Shown piece by piece: positions 22,641-34,425 of a stretch of DNA of 64,000 bases (its first letter is position 1; each line of letters begins with the position of its first letter). The notes beneath the pieces are model-generated. The model made no database searches, was not told where the DNA came from, and saw only the letters and a program-made list of their open reading frames with translations. This stretch comes from Charina bottae (Eukaryota; Chordata; Lepidosauria; Squamata; Charinaidae): assembly GCA_023362775.1 (NCBI GenBank), contig JALMGJ010000004.1, positions 81,210,798 to 81,274,797 of the forward strand, read 5' to 3'. The translations under genes and the position numbers were made by a program.

Positions 22641-24987
22641 TGCTGCAGGTCTAATTCAGCTTCGGGACACCTTAAAGGAACCGTACTTCCTTAACTGTAG
22701 CGAAATACATTAAAACATACTTTGAATGATGCAGTATTTCTCCCTTTTATTACGAAGTGTTTTATTAGCCTACCTAACCGGAAGACGAAGGGTTAAAAAC
22801 TTTTCCCCCCCTGTAATTGGATAACAAGGGACTACGTTTGGGGATACCTCGACTGGCTCGGAAGAAACCATTTCTTTTGTGCTATCACTTCCCCGGTGCT
22901 GCAAATGGAACATCCTGGCGTAGGAGTTCAAAAAATCCGCCCGGGTAAAAGTTGTAACCCTTTATTTACTTTTCAAAGCTGAATTTGAACTCCCCTAGTG
23001 ATAGGGAGCAATATCGCGATCAGAACAAATATAGAGGAAGAAGACGAAGACCTCCACTATATCACGGTCGTTTTTGACAACCTGAAATGTTCCATAGCTA
23101 TAAGAGGCAGAGGTGTATATTGTGATGAAACCAAAAGTTTTATATTGCAGTACAAAGCGTGCAATCAAAGAAACGTTTACTCAGATATTCCCATGGAAGC
23201 TTAGTAAGTTATTAGATATTAATACTCAAGTCAATGAGTACAGTATTGCTGCCTGATGTATAATGATCAATTATAAAGATAGATGCCATGCTAGCAAAAT
23301 CATGACCCCAAGATTTCAGATTAGGCTGCTCAAAACATTTTAATGACTGTCTTTGTGAAATTGTTACTGCAGCCTGTGAAGAGTCTACTATTACAATTTA
23401 AAATGAAAAACAAAATGTCTAAGCTTTATTATTACATTGTCCCTCAAAAGGTAACAACAGTAGATTGTTTTTAGATCACAAATACTTTGGATTCCTATTG
23501 TTTTGAGAACAGATAGAAGTAGGTATCTTAGTGAAGAGATATTATTCTCTTGCTAATGGCAATTCCTTCACTAGTGATTTCCAACTCTTCAAGCATCATC
23601 TAAAAATGGTTCTGCAAAAATGCAGTGATGAAAATGGACTTTATGTTGCCACAATGTTTATGGGTAGCATTAGAAATCACTAATGAGAAAATGGCTAGTA
23701 TCACAGGTCTAGTTGTTGCTATACTAAAAACAGAATGGCTTCATTCCACAGAGAAAACCAAAAACAAAACTTTTTATGCCCTCATAAGGATTTGAAATGA
23801 TCAGTCAAATCTGAAGGAAATTACAATTGGCTATGTATTGAAATTGACTGCTACTAAAATTACAAATTTTTATTATTGCAAAAGACTACTCATACAACTT
23901 AATGTATTGTAAATCAGATTTGAAGCTATGATACAAGATTGCTGAACAGCACTCTTTTACATCAGCAGTATTTATGGGGTGAATGTTAATGAATTATGGT
24001 TTAATTACATGCATGTTTATTCATATGTAAATAATGATGGGTTAGCCTCCTTAAATTAAATTCATAATTAGATTGGGTAATTTTCTAAACAGTTAAAAAA
24101 AATCACTTGATTATTTTCAATCCTAATTGTAAATCCACTTTGGACCCCATTGTGCTTCTTATACATACCACTTCTCCCAGAATTTCTGACAAAATTACGT
24201 TTCTCAGTGTCCCTGGTAGCGGGTAAGCTGCCTAAACAGTCTTCCATGCATCAGGAAATATAGAAGAGGCTATTAGAAAAGTTGGCGATTAAGTTGGTAT
24301 GAGACAATGATGTATGTTTCTTTTCTGGTTCATATTAAACCTGGGCTGGAAAAGGAAAATGAGGTTGTAATGCTTGTTATGAACTAGAGATGAACATTTT
24401 TGAGTTGAGGTTCATATTTTACACACAGGAATTTCAGGGCCTGTAATATGGTATGAAAATTGGGAAAAAATCCACTTAACTCAGGAAACCCAAGTGAATA
24501 TTGCCCTCCAATTGTGATGGACTATGATTCCCTGAATTCTCAGCCTATTCTGGAAACTATAGAGTTGTTTCACCAGGTTTTATAGGCTACTGAACACATT
24601 TATAACTTTGAGAGAACAAAATGGCACCCACACTAAATGGCTTCTAGGATTACTGCTTATTTCTAAAATGTTTGCCACTACAGCTATGGCCAGGTATTGT
24701 AAATAATCATTTACCAGGAGGCAAACTGATCCTGCCACTCCTTCCAGCTTACAAAAATGCCGTCTACCATTTCAGCTGACCTTTCTATGGTTGTGTTTGT
24801 GTTCTTTCCCGATGGATAGGCACTCTTTTAAAGATTACACTGGGATGACATCATCAATGATTTTCATATTCTAAATAATAGAAATAGAATGTTTAATGGC
24901 ACTCTTGAAAATAAAGATGATGATTGGGACTTGCATTTTGCTTCGATGCTGGCTTTTATTTTATTCATTCATTTTAATTAAAAATAG
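22641..24987. other. Non-coding stretch right of the CpG island
   Basis: AT-rich beyond 22.7 kb. A 68-codon frame at 22998-23204 lacks an ATG start and any family feature. Nothing else is supported. Confidence 0.5.
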
Positions 24988-25232
24988 CCAGTTTGGTCTA
25001 GTGGTTAAGGCAACGGGGTAGAAACCAGGAGGCTGTGAGTTCTAGTCCCACCTTAGGTATGAAAGCCGTCTGGGTGACCTTGGGCCAGTCACACTCTCTC
25101 AGCCCAACTCACCTCACAGGGTTGTTGTTGTGGAGAAAAGAGGAGGAGAAAAGAGTATTAGGTATGTTCGCCACCTTGAGTTATTTATAAAAATAATAAA
25201 GGCGGGATAGAAAATAAATAAATAAATAAATA
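24988..25232 (+). mobile_element. CORE-like tRNA-derived SINE
   Basis: The tRNA-like head has A box TAGTGGTTAAGG and B box GAGTTCTAGTCCC. The CORE block 'tgggtgaccttgggccagtcac' and 'cctcacagggttgttgttgtg' follow, and a LINE-like tail 'ataaaggcgggatagaaaataaa' ends in (AATA)n. It is well preserved. A second copy lies inverted at 48418-48662. Confidence 0.85.
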
Positions 25233-25547
25233 ATCCCTAAAATATTTTAAATGTCAGGTGAGGTAAAAAGGAACCTAGAGGGCACTAATGAAGTTATGTA
25301 AGGGTGCATTAAATCAATCTGGAGTGCAGCAGGTGACATAGATTGCACCAATACCACATACATTTATTTATTTATATTTTCAACATCATATAATTACATG
25401 CTATTTTAATAGCTGTAGATTCATTAATCTTTAAGGCTTAGTTTGTACCTAACAGTTATATTATATTATTCCACAATTATTAATAAGTTCTGCTGAAATG
25501 TATGAGGCTTCAGAGTAAATAGCTAACTAACCCTAAACTAAAACTGC

Positions 25548-26640
25548 GTAGTTTTGCGCTGGTTCACCTCCTTCCTCCGGGATCGGTCCCAATCGGTGGA
25601 AATAGGAGATGAGAGGTCCGACCCTTGGCCCCTACTTTGTGGGGTGCCGCAGGGTTCGGTTCTCTCCCCTCTCCTATTTAATATCTACATGAAACCACTG
25701 GGTGAGATCATCCGCCAACACGGAATGAGGTATCATCAATATGCTGATGATACTCAATTATATATCTCCATCCTGGGTGAGTTAAGTGATGCAGTGGCTG
25801 CCCTTTCTCAGTGTCTGAAGGCTGTGGGGGCCTGGATGGGGAACAACAGGCTTCAGCTGAACCCTGGTAAGATGGAGTGGCTGTGGATTGATGGCGCCTC
25901 AGGATCCAGGGAGTTGTCATCTTCAGATTTGGATGGGGTGGCACTACCCCGTTCGGACTCGGTGCGGAACCTGGGCGTCCTTCTGGACTCACGGCTCCTG
26001 CTTGAAGAGCAGGTGGCAGCCGTGGCCAGAAGGGCGTTTGTGCAACTTTAAGTTGTATGCCAGCTACGCCCTTTCCTGGACCGAGATGCCCTCCGTACAG
26101 TCACTCATGCCCTGGTCATCTCTCATATAGACTATTGCAATGCGCTCTACATGGGGCTACCCTTGAAGAGTATCCAGAAGCTGGTCCAGAATGCGGCTGC
26201 AAGCGCAGTTATGGGTGCATCAAGATCGGCACATGTGACACCTCTGCTGCGTGAGCTGCACTGGTTACCAGTTTGCTTCTGGGTCTAATTCAAGGTGTTG
26301 GTTGTTACCTTTAAAGCCCTACATGGCATAGGACCAGGTTACCTAAGGAACTGCCTCATCCCCAGAACGTCGACCCGCCCCACCCGGTTATGCAGAGAGG
26401 GCTTGCTACAGACCCCATCTGTAAAAGAATTCCATCTGGCGGGGTCCAGGAGGCGGGCCTTCTCCGCAGTGGCACCCGCCCTTTGGAACATTCTGCTCCT
26501 GGAGGTGAGGCAAGCCCCCATGCTCCTGACCTTCCGAAAGCAATTGAAGACCTGGCTCTACCACCTCGCCTGTAATGGGAAGGGTAATAGCTCTTCTTGG
26601 GGGTGGCTGGCACCATAGAGCTCCTTTAATCATTCCAGAG
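25548..26640 (+). mobile_element. L2-type LINE, 3' part, broken
   Basis: This is a plus-strand LINE fragment starting in the reverse transcriptase (RWFTSFLRDRSQSVEIGDE) and running to the C-terminus (FRKQLKTWLYHLA...WGWLAP). It lacks the 3' tail seen in the copy at 41340. A stop at 26049 and shifts around 26130-26290 break the frame into pieces (25554-26051, 26057-26254, 26295-26618). Only the 3' third of the element remains. Confidence 0.88.
25554..26618 (+). pseudogene. L2-type reverse transcriptase, 3' portion, disrupted
   Basis: The first frame (165 residues) holds [18 protein letters not shown] and the catalytic YADD box (QYADDTQLYIS), the active site of target-primed reverse transcription. 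The remaining parts run in two other frames. Compared with the intact relative at 41345-42374, the [11 protein letters not shown] position reads a stop after FVQL, and at least one indel follows. N-terminal endonuclease and early reverse transcriptase motifs are absent through 5' truncation. Confidence 0.85.
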
Positions 26641-26804
26641 CAAATGGCTGATAAGAAACCCACAGTAATTAATGCAATGTACAGTATGACTTAATGACTA
26701 GTGCTACCATACCAGGGCTGCAAAAATATAGACAACCATGATTGGTAATCCAGAACCCAGGTATGGTCATCCTATGATTGAATGGGTTTTCGCTTACCAT
26801 AGCA

Positions 26805-27114
26805 CATAGCTTTCCAAACTGTTGTGACACTTTAGTGTGTCGCAACACACAGTTTAGTGTGTCGCAACACAACCCAGAAGCGGCGGTGGGGGCGTGCACG
26901 GCAGCAGCAGGGCGGCGGTGGTGTGCATGGCAGCAGCGGCAGCGGCGCGCCATCAGCGCTTCCGCATTTTAGCGGAAAAACGAGGCCGCCGCCACCGTGC
27001 ACACCACCACCGCGCGCCCCCCACACCGCTGCCGTGCACGCCACCACTGCCGTGCATGTCCCCACTACTGACGCCATTGGTGTGTCGCCAATGGCAGCAG
27101 TTTGGAAAGCACTG
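26805..27114. mobile_element. hAT-type MITE, GC-rich
   Basis: The 310-bp element has inverted ends CATAGCTTTCCAAACTG and CAGTTTGGAAAGCACTG. It is flanked by CCATAGCA (26797-26804) and CCATTGCA (27115-27122), an 8-bp duplication with one mismatch. The inside is very GC-rich, with 'gtgtcgcaacacaacccagaagcg' blocks. There is no transposase. Relatives lie at 32835-33103 and 41150-41273. Confidence 0.8.
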
Positions 27115-29159
27115 CCATTGCATCACTGACAAATACCTTTTATTTTAGAGACAATTACAGTAAGAAAGATCTGATCACATATGCCAACATGATGCATCTG
27201 AAATCAAGAAACAGACTAGAGACACAAAAATAATTGCTTAGTGAAAGATGGAATCTTCTATGGTTTATTTGAAAATAACCAGAGAAATAAAAAGTGACCT
27301 GAAGAAGAGGGACCCTGAGAAAGATGACAGAATTTGAAACAGAATCAATACAAAATCAATATAATTTATTAGGATGCATTAACAAATTGTTACTCAAATG
27401 TGACATGGAGACAGAACAAATTAAAAATTGTATGTTAAAATGGATGTAAAACTTCAAAGAAATAATAACAGTAGAACAATGGGAACTATGAAAAAAATCA
27501 ATAAAATTTACACCAAGCTATAATTTGGGAGAAAATTGTTATAAAATGTTCTACACATGGTATATACTGTAACTCTGTCAGTGATTACCAGGATGGACAA
27601 ATCATACAACAATATGAACTGCCACAACAAAGAAAGAATATTTTACGTTATGTGGTTGCAAAAAGACTCAAAAGTAGTAAAAAGAAATATATCATAACAT
27701 CCAGAAAATTTTGAAAATTACATTAGATTACAAGCATAATGAAGTTTTGGCTTAACATGTTCTATGAAATGAAGTACTGTAGTTTGTAAACCATAATTCA
27801 TAGTTTAGCATAGTGTATGAACCAGATAACTTTGTATTTTATAATTATTATCCTAGAAATCAGACATTTTATACTGTGGTTAATTCTTCCCAGTGGCCAT
27901 TGATGTGTTTGCGGGATATATATTTTTCAGTTTTGAAATATGTAAAAATAAGATTTGCTTTGTATTAAAGTTAGGCTTCATTTTCAGATAGATTATATGT
28001 TTGTAGACACAGCATGATTTGGATCTATATGAAGAATGCAAACTTTTGGATATGTACCTGAGATAAACTATTGAACATTGTTTAATTACTTATAAAGGAC
28101 CATAATAAGGTTTACACTGTTAATTAAATAAATTACAAAATTGAAAAAAAAAACCACATTTAGTTTGATTTCAATGAGAAATAAATTCAATTAACTTAGG
28201 CTTGCATATTATTCAACACTTTAAACATGTTCAGGTTGAATTTTACTTCGTCAAGTCTGATTACATTTTTTTAACATCTCAATTTTAAATATACTATGGA
28301 TAAAATTGGAATCATTAAAAAATATCAGTTTTTAAATGAAATCTGACTTTATCTGGTCCCAAGGACTGAAACTGTATACCTCTTGAATTTACCACCCATG
28401 TAGAAGATGACTAAAGTGTAAAACCATTAACAGTTCATGCATCCAGCTACAGTATGCATACCTGGTTTCTGACTCATCCAGAGGCAGTCATTATAACAAT
28501 ATTAGAATTGCTGTACCCTGCAGAGAACACATCATGACTGCTTAAGTCTTTCATCATACCTTTCAGTTAATTACTAGATTCCACTGTAATATTTTACGGC
28601 TGAAGAAGACCAGGTCTTTTATGGGCTAGTCCAGACATTAGTTTCTCACACTTATAATTTGGCACTCTATTTAACAGACAGTAGTAGTGAAATATTATGA
28701 TCAAATGCAGGTATATTTTCTCATGATCCAGCCCCATGGTAAGTAAAAAGTTCCAACCAAAATACAGTTATTTTATACATTTTAACTAATGACAGGATCT
28801 GGATTTTCAAACTGAAAAAAATATTTGATTCTTTTCATAAACCAGAATTACAAAACCTTACAGCAGGATCAGTCTCTGTTTTTGAAGTGTATCAAATTTG
28901 TTCAGTATCAAAAGTACATACTAGTGCTGCTAGAACTCAAGTTCAACACTGCACTGGATGTGAGAAGTGATAGCTTTACTGCTGTAAAAGAATCCAAAGA
29001 GTAAATGATCTTTAAAGAAATGAAAGAATAACCTCAATCTTGTCGACTTAAGAAACTACTTATAAATACAGCCTCCATTTTCTTTCTTATCCTCTCTGTT
29101 CTTCTCTAAAATAATCATGAACGGATCCTCTTGTAGTTCCTGATCCAACTGTTAAAATG
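27115..29159. other. AT-rich non-coding stretch
   Basis: No supported feature. Confidence 0.5.
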
Positions 29160-29171
29160 CTACATAGGGAC

Positions 29172-29299
29172 TGTTGTGGGTCTTCCGGGCTGTGTGGCCG
29201 TGTTCTGGAAGTTCCAGAACACTTCCAGAACACGGCCACACAGCCCGGAAGACCCACAACAGCCATTGAACTCCGGCCGTGAAAGCCTTCGACAATACA
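29172..29299. mobile_element. Penelope-like (family C) hairpin-only insertion
   Basis: The 128-bp insertion is flanked by CTACATAGGGAC (29160-29171 and 29300-29311), a perfect 12-bp duplication. It is a foldback: 'tgttgtgggtcttccgggctgtgtggccgtgttctggaag' (about 29172-29211) returns inverted at about 29221-29263. A unique tail 'cattgaactccggccgtgaaagccttcgacaat' follows. A shorter relative is at 32284-32375. Confidence 0.85.
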
Positions 29300-29376
29300 C
29301 TACATAGGGACAATTGCAGGTAATCAAAGTAGAAAATACTGACCCAAGAAAATAGAAACTAGGTACTTTAGAAAAA

Positions 29377-31579
29377 GTACCTTTGGCGGACATCTATACA
29401 GTCGGTAAAAACAAGACCTGGAGCTGACTGTAGTTCAGATCACGAACTTCTTATTGCAAAATTTAGAATCAGACTAAAGAGAATAGGGAAGACCCACAGA
29501 TCAGTTAGATATGAGCTCACTAATATTCCTAAGGAATATGCAGTGGAGGTGAAGAATAGATTTAAGGGACTAGATTTAGTAGATAGGGTCCTGGAACAAC
29601 TATGGACAGAAGTTTGCAACATTGTTCAGGAGGCGGCAACAAAAAACGTCCCAAAGAAAAAGAAAACCAAGAAGGCAAGATGGCTGTCTGCTGAGACACT
29701 GGAAGTAGCCCAAGAAAGAAGGAAAGCAAAAGGCAACAGTGATAGGGGGAGATATGCCCAATTAAATCCCAAATTCCAGAGGTTAGCCAGAAGAGATAAG
29801 GAATTATTTTTAAACAAGCAATGTGCGGAAGTGGAAGAAGACAATAGAATAGGAAGGACAAGAGACCTCTTCCAGAAAATTAGAAACATCGGAGGAAAAT
29901 TCCAGGCAAAAATGGGTATGATCAAAAACAAAGATGGTAAGGACCTAACAGAAGCAGAAGAGATCAAGAAAAGTGGCAAGAATATACGGAAGATCTGTAT
30001 AGGAAGGATAATAATATTGGAGATAGCTTTGACGGTGTGGTCAGTGAGTTAGAGCCAGACATCCTGAAGAGTGAGGTTGAATGGGCCTTAAGAAGCATTG
30101 CTAATAACAAGGCCGCAGGAGACGACGGTATCCCAGCTGAACTGTTTAAAATCTTGCAAGATGATGCTGTCAAGGTGATGCATGCCATATGCCAGCGAAT
30201 TTGGAAAACACAAGAATGGCCATCAGATTGGAAAAAATCAACTTATATCCCCATACCAAAAAAGGGAAGCACTAAAGAATGTTCAAACTATCGAACAGTG
30301 GGACTTATTCCACATGCCAGTAAGGTAATGCTCAAGATCTTGCAAGGTAGACTCCACCAATTCATGGAGCGAGAATTGCCAGATGTACAAGCTGGGTTTA
30401 GAAAAGGCAGAGGAACTAGAGACCAAATTGCCAATATCCGCTGGATAATGGAGAAAACCAGGGAGTTTCAGAAAAACATCAATTTTTGTTTTATTGACTA
30501 TTCTAAAGCCTTTGACTGTGTGGATCATAACAAATTGTGGCAAGTTCTTGGTGGTATGGGGATACCAAGTCATCTTGTCTGCCTCCTGAGGAATCTGTAT
30601 AACGACCAAGTAGCAACGGTAAGAACAGAGCACGGAACAACGGACTGGTTTAAGATTGGGAAAGGAGTACGGCAGGGCTGTATACTCTCACCCTACCTAT
30701 TCAACCTGTACGCAGAACACATCATGCGACGTGCTGGGCTTGAGGAATCCAAGGCTGGAGTTAAAATCGCTGGAAGAAACATTAACAATCTCAGATATGC
30801 AGATGATACCACTTTGATGGCTGAAAGCGAGGAGGAGTTGAGGAGCCTTATGACGAAGGTGAAAGAAGAAAGCGCAAAAGCTGGGTTGCAGTTAAACCTC
30901 AAAAAAAAACAAGATTATGGCAACCAGCTTGATTGATAACTGGCAAATAGAGGGAGAAAAAGTGGAGGCAGTGACAGACTTTGTATTTCTAGGTGCAAAG
31001 ATTACTGCAGATGCTGACTGCAGCCAGGAAATCAGAAGACATCTACTTCTTGGGAGGAGAGCAATGGCAAATCTTGATAAAATAGTTAAGAGCAGAGACA
31101 TCACACTGACAACAAAGGTCCGCATAGTTAAAACAATGGTATTCCCTGTAGTAACCTATGGCTGTGAGAGCTGGACCATAAGGAAGGCTGAGCGAAGGAA
31201 GATAGATGCTTTTGAACTGTGGTGTTGGAGGAAAATTCTGAGTGTGCCTTGGACTGCAAGAAGATCAAACCAGTCCATACACCAGGAAATAAAGCCAGAC
31301 TGCTCACTTGAGGGAATGATATTAAAGGCAAAACTGAAGTACTTTGGCCACATAATGAGAAGACAGGATACCCTGGAGAAGAAGCTGATGCTAGGGAAAG
31401 TGGAAGGCAAAAGGAAGAGGGGCCGACCAAGGGCAAGATGGATGGATGATATTCTGGAGGTGACAGACTCAATCATGGGGGAGCTGGGGATGGTGACGGC
31501 CGACAGGAAGCTCTGGCGTGGGCTGGTCCATTAAGTCACGAAGAGTCGGAAGCAACTGAACGAATAAACAACAACAACA
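29377..31579 (+). mobile_element. Bov-B LINE, copy 3, 2.2 kb
   Basis: This plus-strand Bov-B is 5'-truncated within the endonuclease and complete at the 3' end (CGAATAAACAACAACAACA). It is flanked by the perfect 12-bp duplication ACTTTAGAAAAA (29365-29376 and 31580-31591). It holds the linker, the whole reverse transcriptase and the C-terminal region in three overlapping frames. It is the longest Bov-B copy in the window. Confidence 0.93.
29543..31534 (+). pseudogene. Bov-B ORF2 (linker, reverse transcriptase, C-terminus), frameshifted
   Basis: Three frames cover one protein. 29543-30052 is the basic linker after the endonuclease. 30037-30936 is the reverse transcriptase, with FCFIDYSKAFDCVDH (motif A), [16 protein letters not shown] (motif B) and LRYADDTTLM (catalytic YADD). 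30917-31534 is the C-terminal region with GCESWTIRKAERRK and RGRPRARWMDD. The second break is a +1 shift at an A9 run (30901-30909), where the copy at 39742 has seven A. The last frame ends early at a TAA where others read HEVTKSRK. The endonuclease is missing apart from a trace. The enzyme would copy Bov-B RNA at nicked target DNA. Confidence 0.9.
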
Positions 31580-31591
31580 ACTTTAGAAAAA

Positions 31592-32269
31592 AAGAAAAGA
31601 TAAAAGATAAATTTGGGCAACTTATTATTTTTAGTGCAATTAAGATAAAGTATATCTGACAGCAGAAGAATATAATGACTGAAGCTTTCCCCCAAGTAGG
31701 ATAGTTTTAGGGACAACATGGGAATGACTTGGACCAAGCAATGCTTGCTGGAATATGCCAGAGAAGGAGTGGGTGGGGAAATAGAAGAGAACAAAGCCAG
31801 AGGAATACTTCAATAATGCTTAAATTATAGAGAAAATTACAGAGAAATGCTTCGGTGATCTTAATTAAATCCATAAGTTTCATCCTGTGACCTTCATTTT
31901 TCATGAGTTCAACCAAATCATGCCTTTAAAAACCAGTAGATAAGAAATCAGTAACAAAGTAAAGGAGCTATGCATATTCCTGTTCTCATGTAATTTAAAT
32001 ACTGACTGGCAGAAGAAGGGAAGTCATTTTGAACTACACTTCGGAAGGAGATAGAACCAAGAAAAATAAGGAGCCAAGCAACACATGTCAGTATACTGTA
32101 AGAGAGTGACTGCTATGTGTAAATCTTCATAAAACAACCCTTTCTCTGAAAAAGTTGCTGCCCAAATAGAACAAAAGAAAAAGCTATAGGAATAGATGTA
32201 ATCACATTTTGCAAGATTTGAGAAATGGAAGGATAGTCTAGTAAACATACTAAGATCAGAGTAGTTGAG
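31592..32269. other. AT-rich non-coding stretch
   Basis: No supported feature between the Bov-B and the next PLE hairpin. Confidence 0.5.
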
Positions 32270-32283
32270 CATAGTTGTACTTT

Positions 32284-32375
32284 GGCTGTTGTGGGTCTTC
32301 CAGGCTGTGTGGCCGTGTTAGCCCGGAAGACCCACAACAGCCATTGAACTCCGGCCGTGAAAGCCTTCGACAATA
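32284..32375. mobile_element. Penelope-like (family C) hairpin-only insertion, 92 bp
   Basis: It is flanked by the perfect 14-bp duplication CATAGTTGTACTTT (32270-32283 and 32376-32389). The foldback arms are 'ggctgttgtgggtcttccaggct' and its inverse at about 32318-32341. They are followed by the same 'cattgaactccggccgtgaaagccttcgac' tail as at 29172-29299. Confidence 0.85.
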
Positions 32376-32834
32376 CATAGTTGTACTTTAGTTACTTGAG
32401 CAAAACAGTACTTTGTACTACTAGCATAGTTGATGCAGTATTTCCTCTGAAAATGCATCTTCACTTGCATTAGATAATACTTGATCAGAGAAATGCTTCC
32501 AGCATAAGTTAAGAACAGGCTGAGAAGGAAACATAGGATATCTGATGGCTTCTGTATATTAGGAAGCATTAGCAGACCCAGAGATAAGGAATGTAGTCTT
32601 TTCCTCCCTGATAGGAACCTTTGTCATCCAGAGCCTTTAGTGTAGTCTTGTATGACGTTCTTGTACGATTCCAGACTTTAAAATGTTTTATTTTTTCCAC
32701 CATGAAATAAGGCCCAGCTATAATAGAGAACTGTCACCCCAGAAAACATGTGGTAGACATATATAAAGTAAGGTTTATGTTTCCTCATCAGTAGTCTTAG
32801 CTTTAAGAGGAGAAAAGCAATCCACTATCTAGAT

Positions 32835-33103
32835 CAGTTTTCCAAACTGTGTGTCGCGACACAAAAGTGTGTCACCATACACAGTCTGGTGTGTCGCCAC
32901 ACAACCCAGAAGCGCTGATCATCATCAGCGCTTCCGGGTTTTACGGCGGCGACACACCAACGGTGGCGTGCAAAAACCCAAAAGCAGCAGCAGCGCTTCC
33001 GGGTTTTTGCGCGCTGCCGCAACGGCGGCACTTCCGGGTTTTCCTGTGGCGACACACCAACGGTGGTTGGTGTGTCGCCGCGGGAAAACTTTGGAAAGCC
33101 CTG
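32835..33103. mobile_element. hAT-type MITE with perfect 8-bp duplication
   Basis: The 269-bp element has ends CAGTTTTCCAAACTG and ACTTTGGAAAGCCCTG. The perfect 8-bp duplication ATCTAGAT lies at 32827-32834 and 33104-33111. The interior has repeated 'cgcttccgggttt' and 'gtgtgtcgccac' blocks shared with the copies at 26805 and 41150. It is non-autonomous. Confidence 0.88.
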
Positions 33104-33308
33104 ATCTAGATCCATATTTAGATCTCAGGACTAAAAATATTATTCATTTTTGTTCTATATCTAAGTACCTTAATGGCTTAACTGCTAACAGCACACATTG
33201 CCATAATTTTATTTCACAGAGAAACAGTTTTAATATCACAAGACCATTTTTGTTTTTGTATTTGAATAAAAAATATTTGTTTTAGCACTGTTATATAGAC
33301 AAGCAAAA

Positions 33309-33362
33309 AAGGAAGGAAGGAAGGAAGGAAGGAAGGAAGGAAGGAAGGAAGGAAGGAAGGAA
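33309..33362. repeat. (AAGG)n microsatellite
   Basis: About 13 units of GGAA/AAGG, a pure purine strand. Confidence 0.95.
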
Positions 33363-33592
33363 GATATCTAATGGGAACTGAAGACACACACAATGATGTT
33401 ATGGACTTTGAATTAAGATCTGAGGTAGGGAGTTTTGGCAACACCATAATAATATGAGAAATCTAACTTTTCTTTCTATTGCTTTGGTGTGTGTCTTAAC
33501 TGCCTGGGATTAGGCATGACTTTCAATCATCTTGGTAGCCCTTAGAATCTCTTTAAGGTTTTTGGAATGTCCATATTAAAATATCCAGTTAA

Positions 33593-34425
33593 GTCTGTAG
33601 CTTGAATCATGTCAACTGGATTTCTATTTTCTTAGTGGAAACGTTTCACTCCTTATCCAAGGAGCTTCTTCAGTCTGAGTAAAGTTAGTAAGGGAATCCT
33701 TAAATATGTTTCTAGGCTGGCTGTGTGACCTTGCACCTGGGGCTAGGTCATGGTTATTTTGAGATGTTTGTTTCTAAGTCCCTTTATCATCTAAAGGAGG
33801 ATCGTTAAGATTACCCTGCTGCTGTTGAGCTTGTGAAATGGTCTTAATCTTCCTAGGCACAGAAGACAAAGCAGGAAGGAAGATAGGGGAAAGGTTATGC
33901 CTGAGGCCCCCACCTCTATTCAAGGAAGGATTTTCCAAGTTGGCATGAATGGATTCCTTGACCCCTCTCTCAAACCACCTATCTTCTCTGTCTAAAATGT
34001 GAACATTAATGTCCTCAAATGAGTGTCCTTTTTCCTTTAGATGAAGATAAACTGCTGACTCTGGTCCTGTGGTGTTACTTCTCCTGTGTTGGGCCATCCT
34101 CCTGTACAAAGGTTGCTTGGTTTCTCCAATGTAGAGTTCAGAGCACTCCTCACTGCACTGGATTGCATACACTACATTGCTTTCCTTGTGTTTTGGAGTT
34201 TGATCTTTGGGGTGTACAAGCCTCTGTCTCAGTGTGTTGGTGGGTTTGAAATATACAGGTATGTGGTGTTTGCCAAATATCCGTTTTATCTTTTCAGACA
34301 CGCCAGCCATGTAAGGAATGACCAGGTTCTTCCGTTTACTCTGAGTCTCAGCCCTATCTGTCGCTGTTTTAGGTCTGGTAGACTTAGATTTAGTGAAGGC
34401 CCAATTTGGATATCCACAGGCCTGC
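33593..34425. repeat. Inverted arm (left) of the PLE
   Basis: Reverse complement of 35792-36624. The equal length (833 bp) argues against net indels since insertion. Confidence 0.92.

Noticed and set aside
22998..23204. 68-codon frame with an acidic EEEDED stretch
   Set aside because: No ATG start, no splice sites I trust and no family match.
26832..27148. Overlapping His/Pro/Ala-rich frames on both strands
   Set aside because: They lie inside the GC-rich hAT MITE and have no conserved domain.
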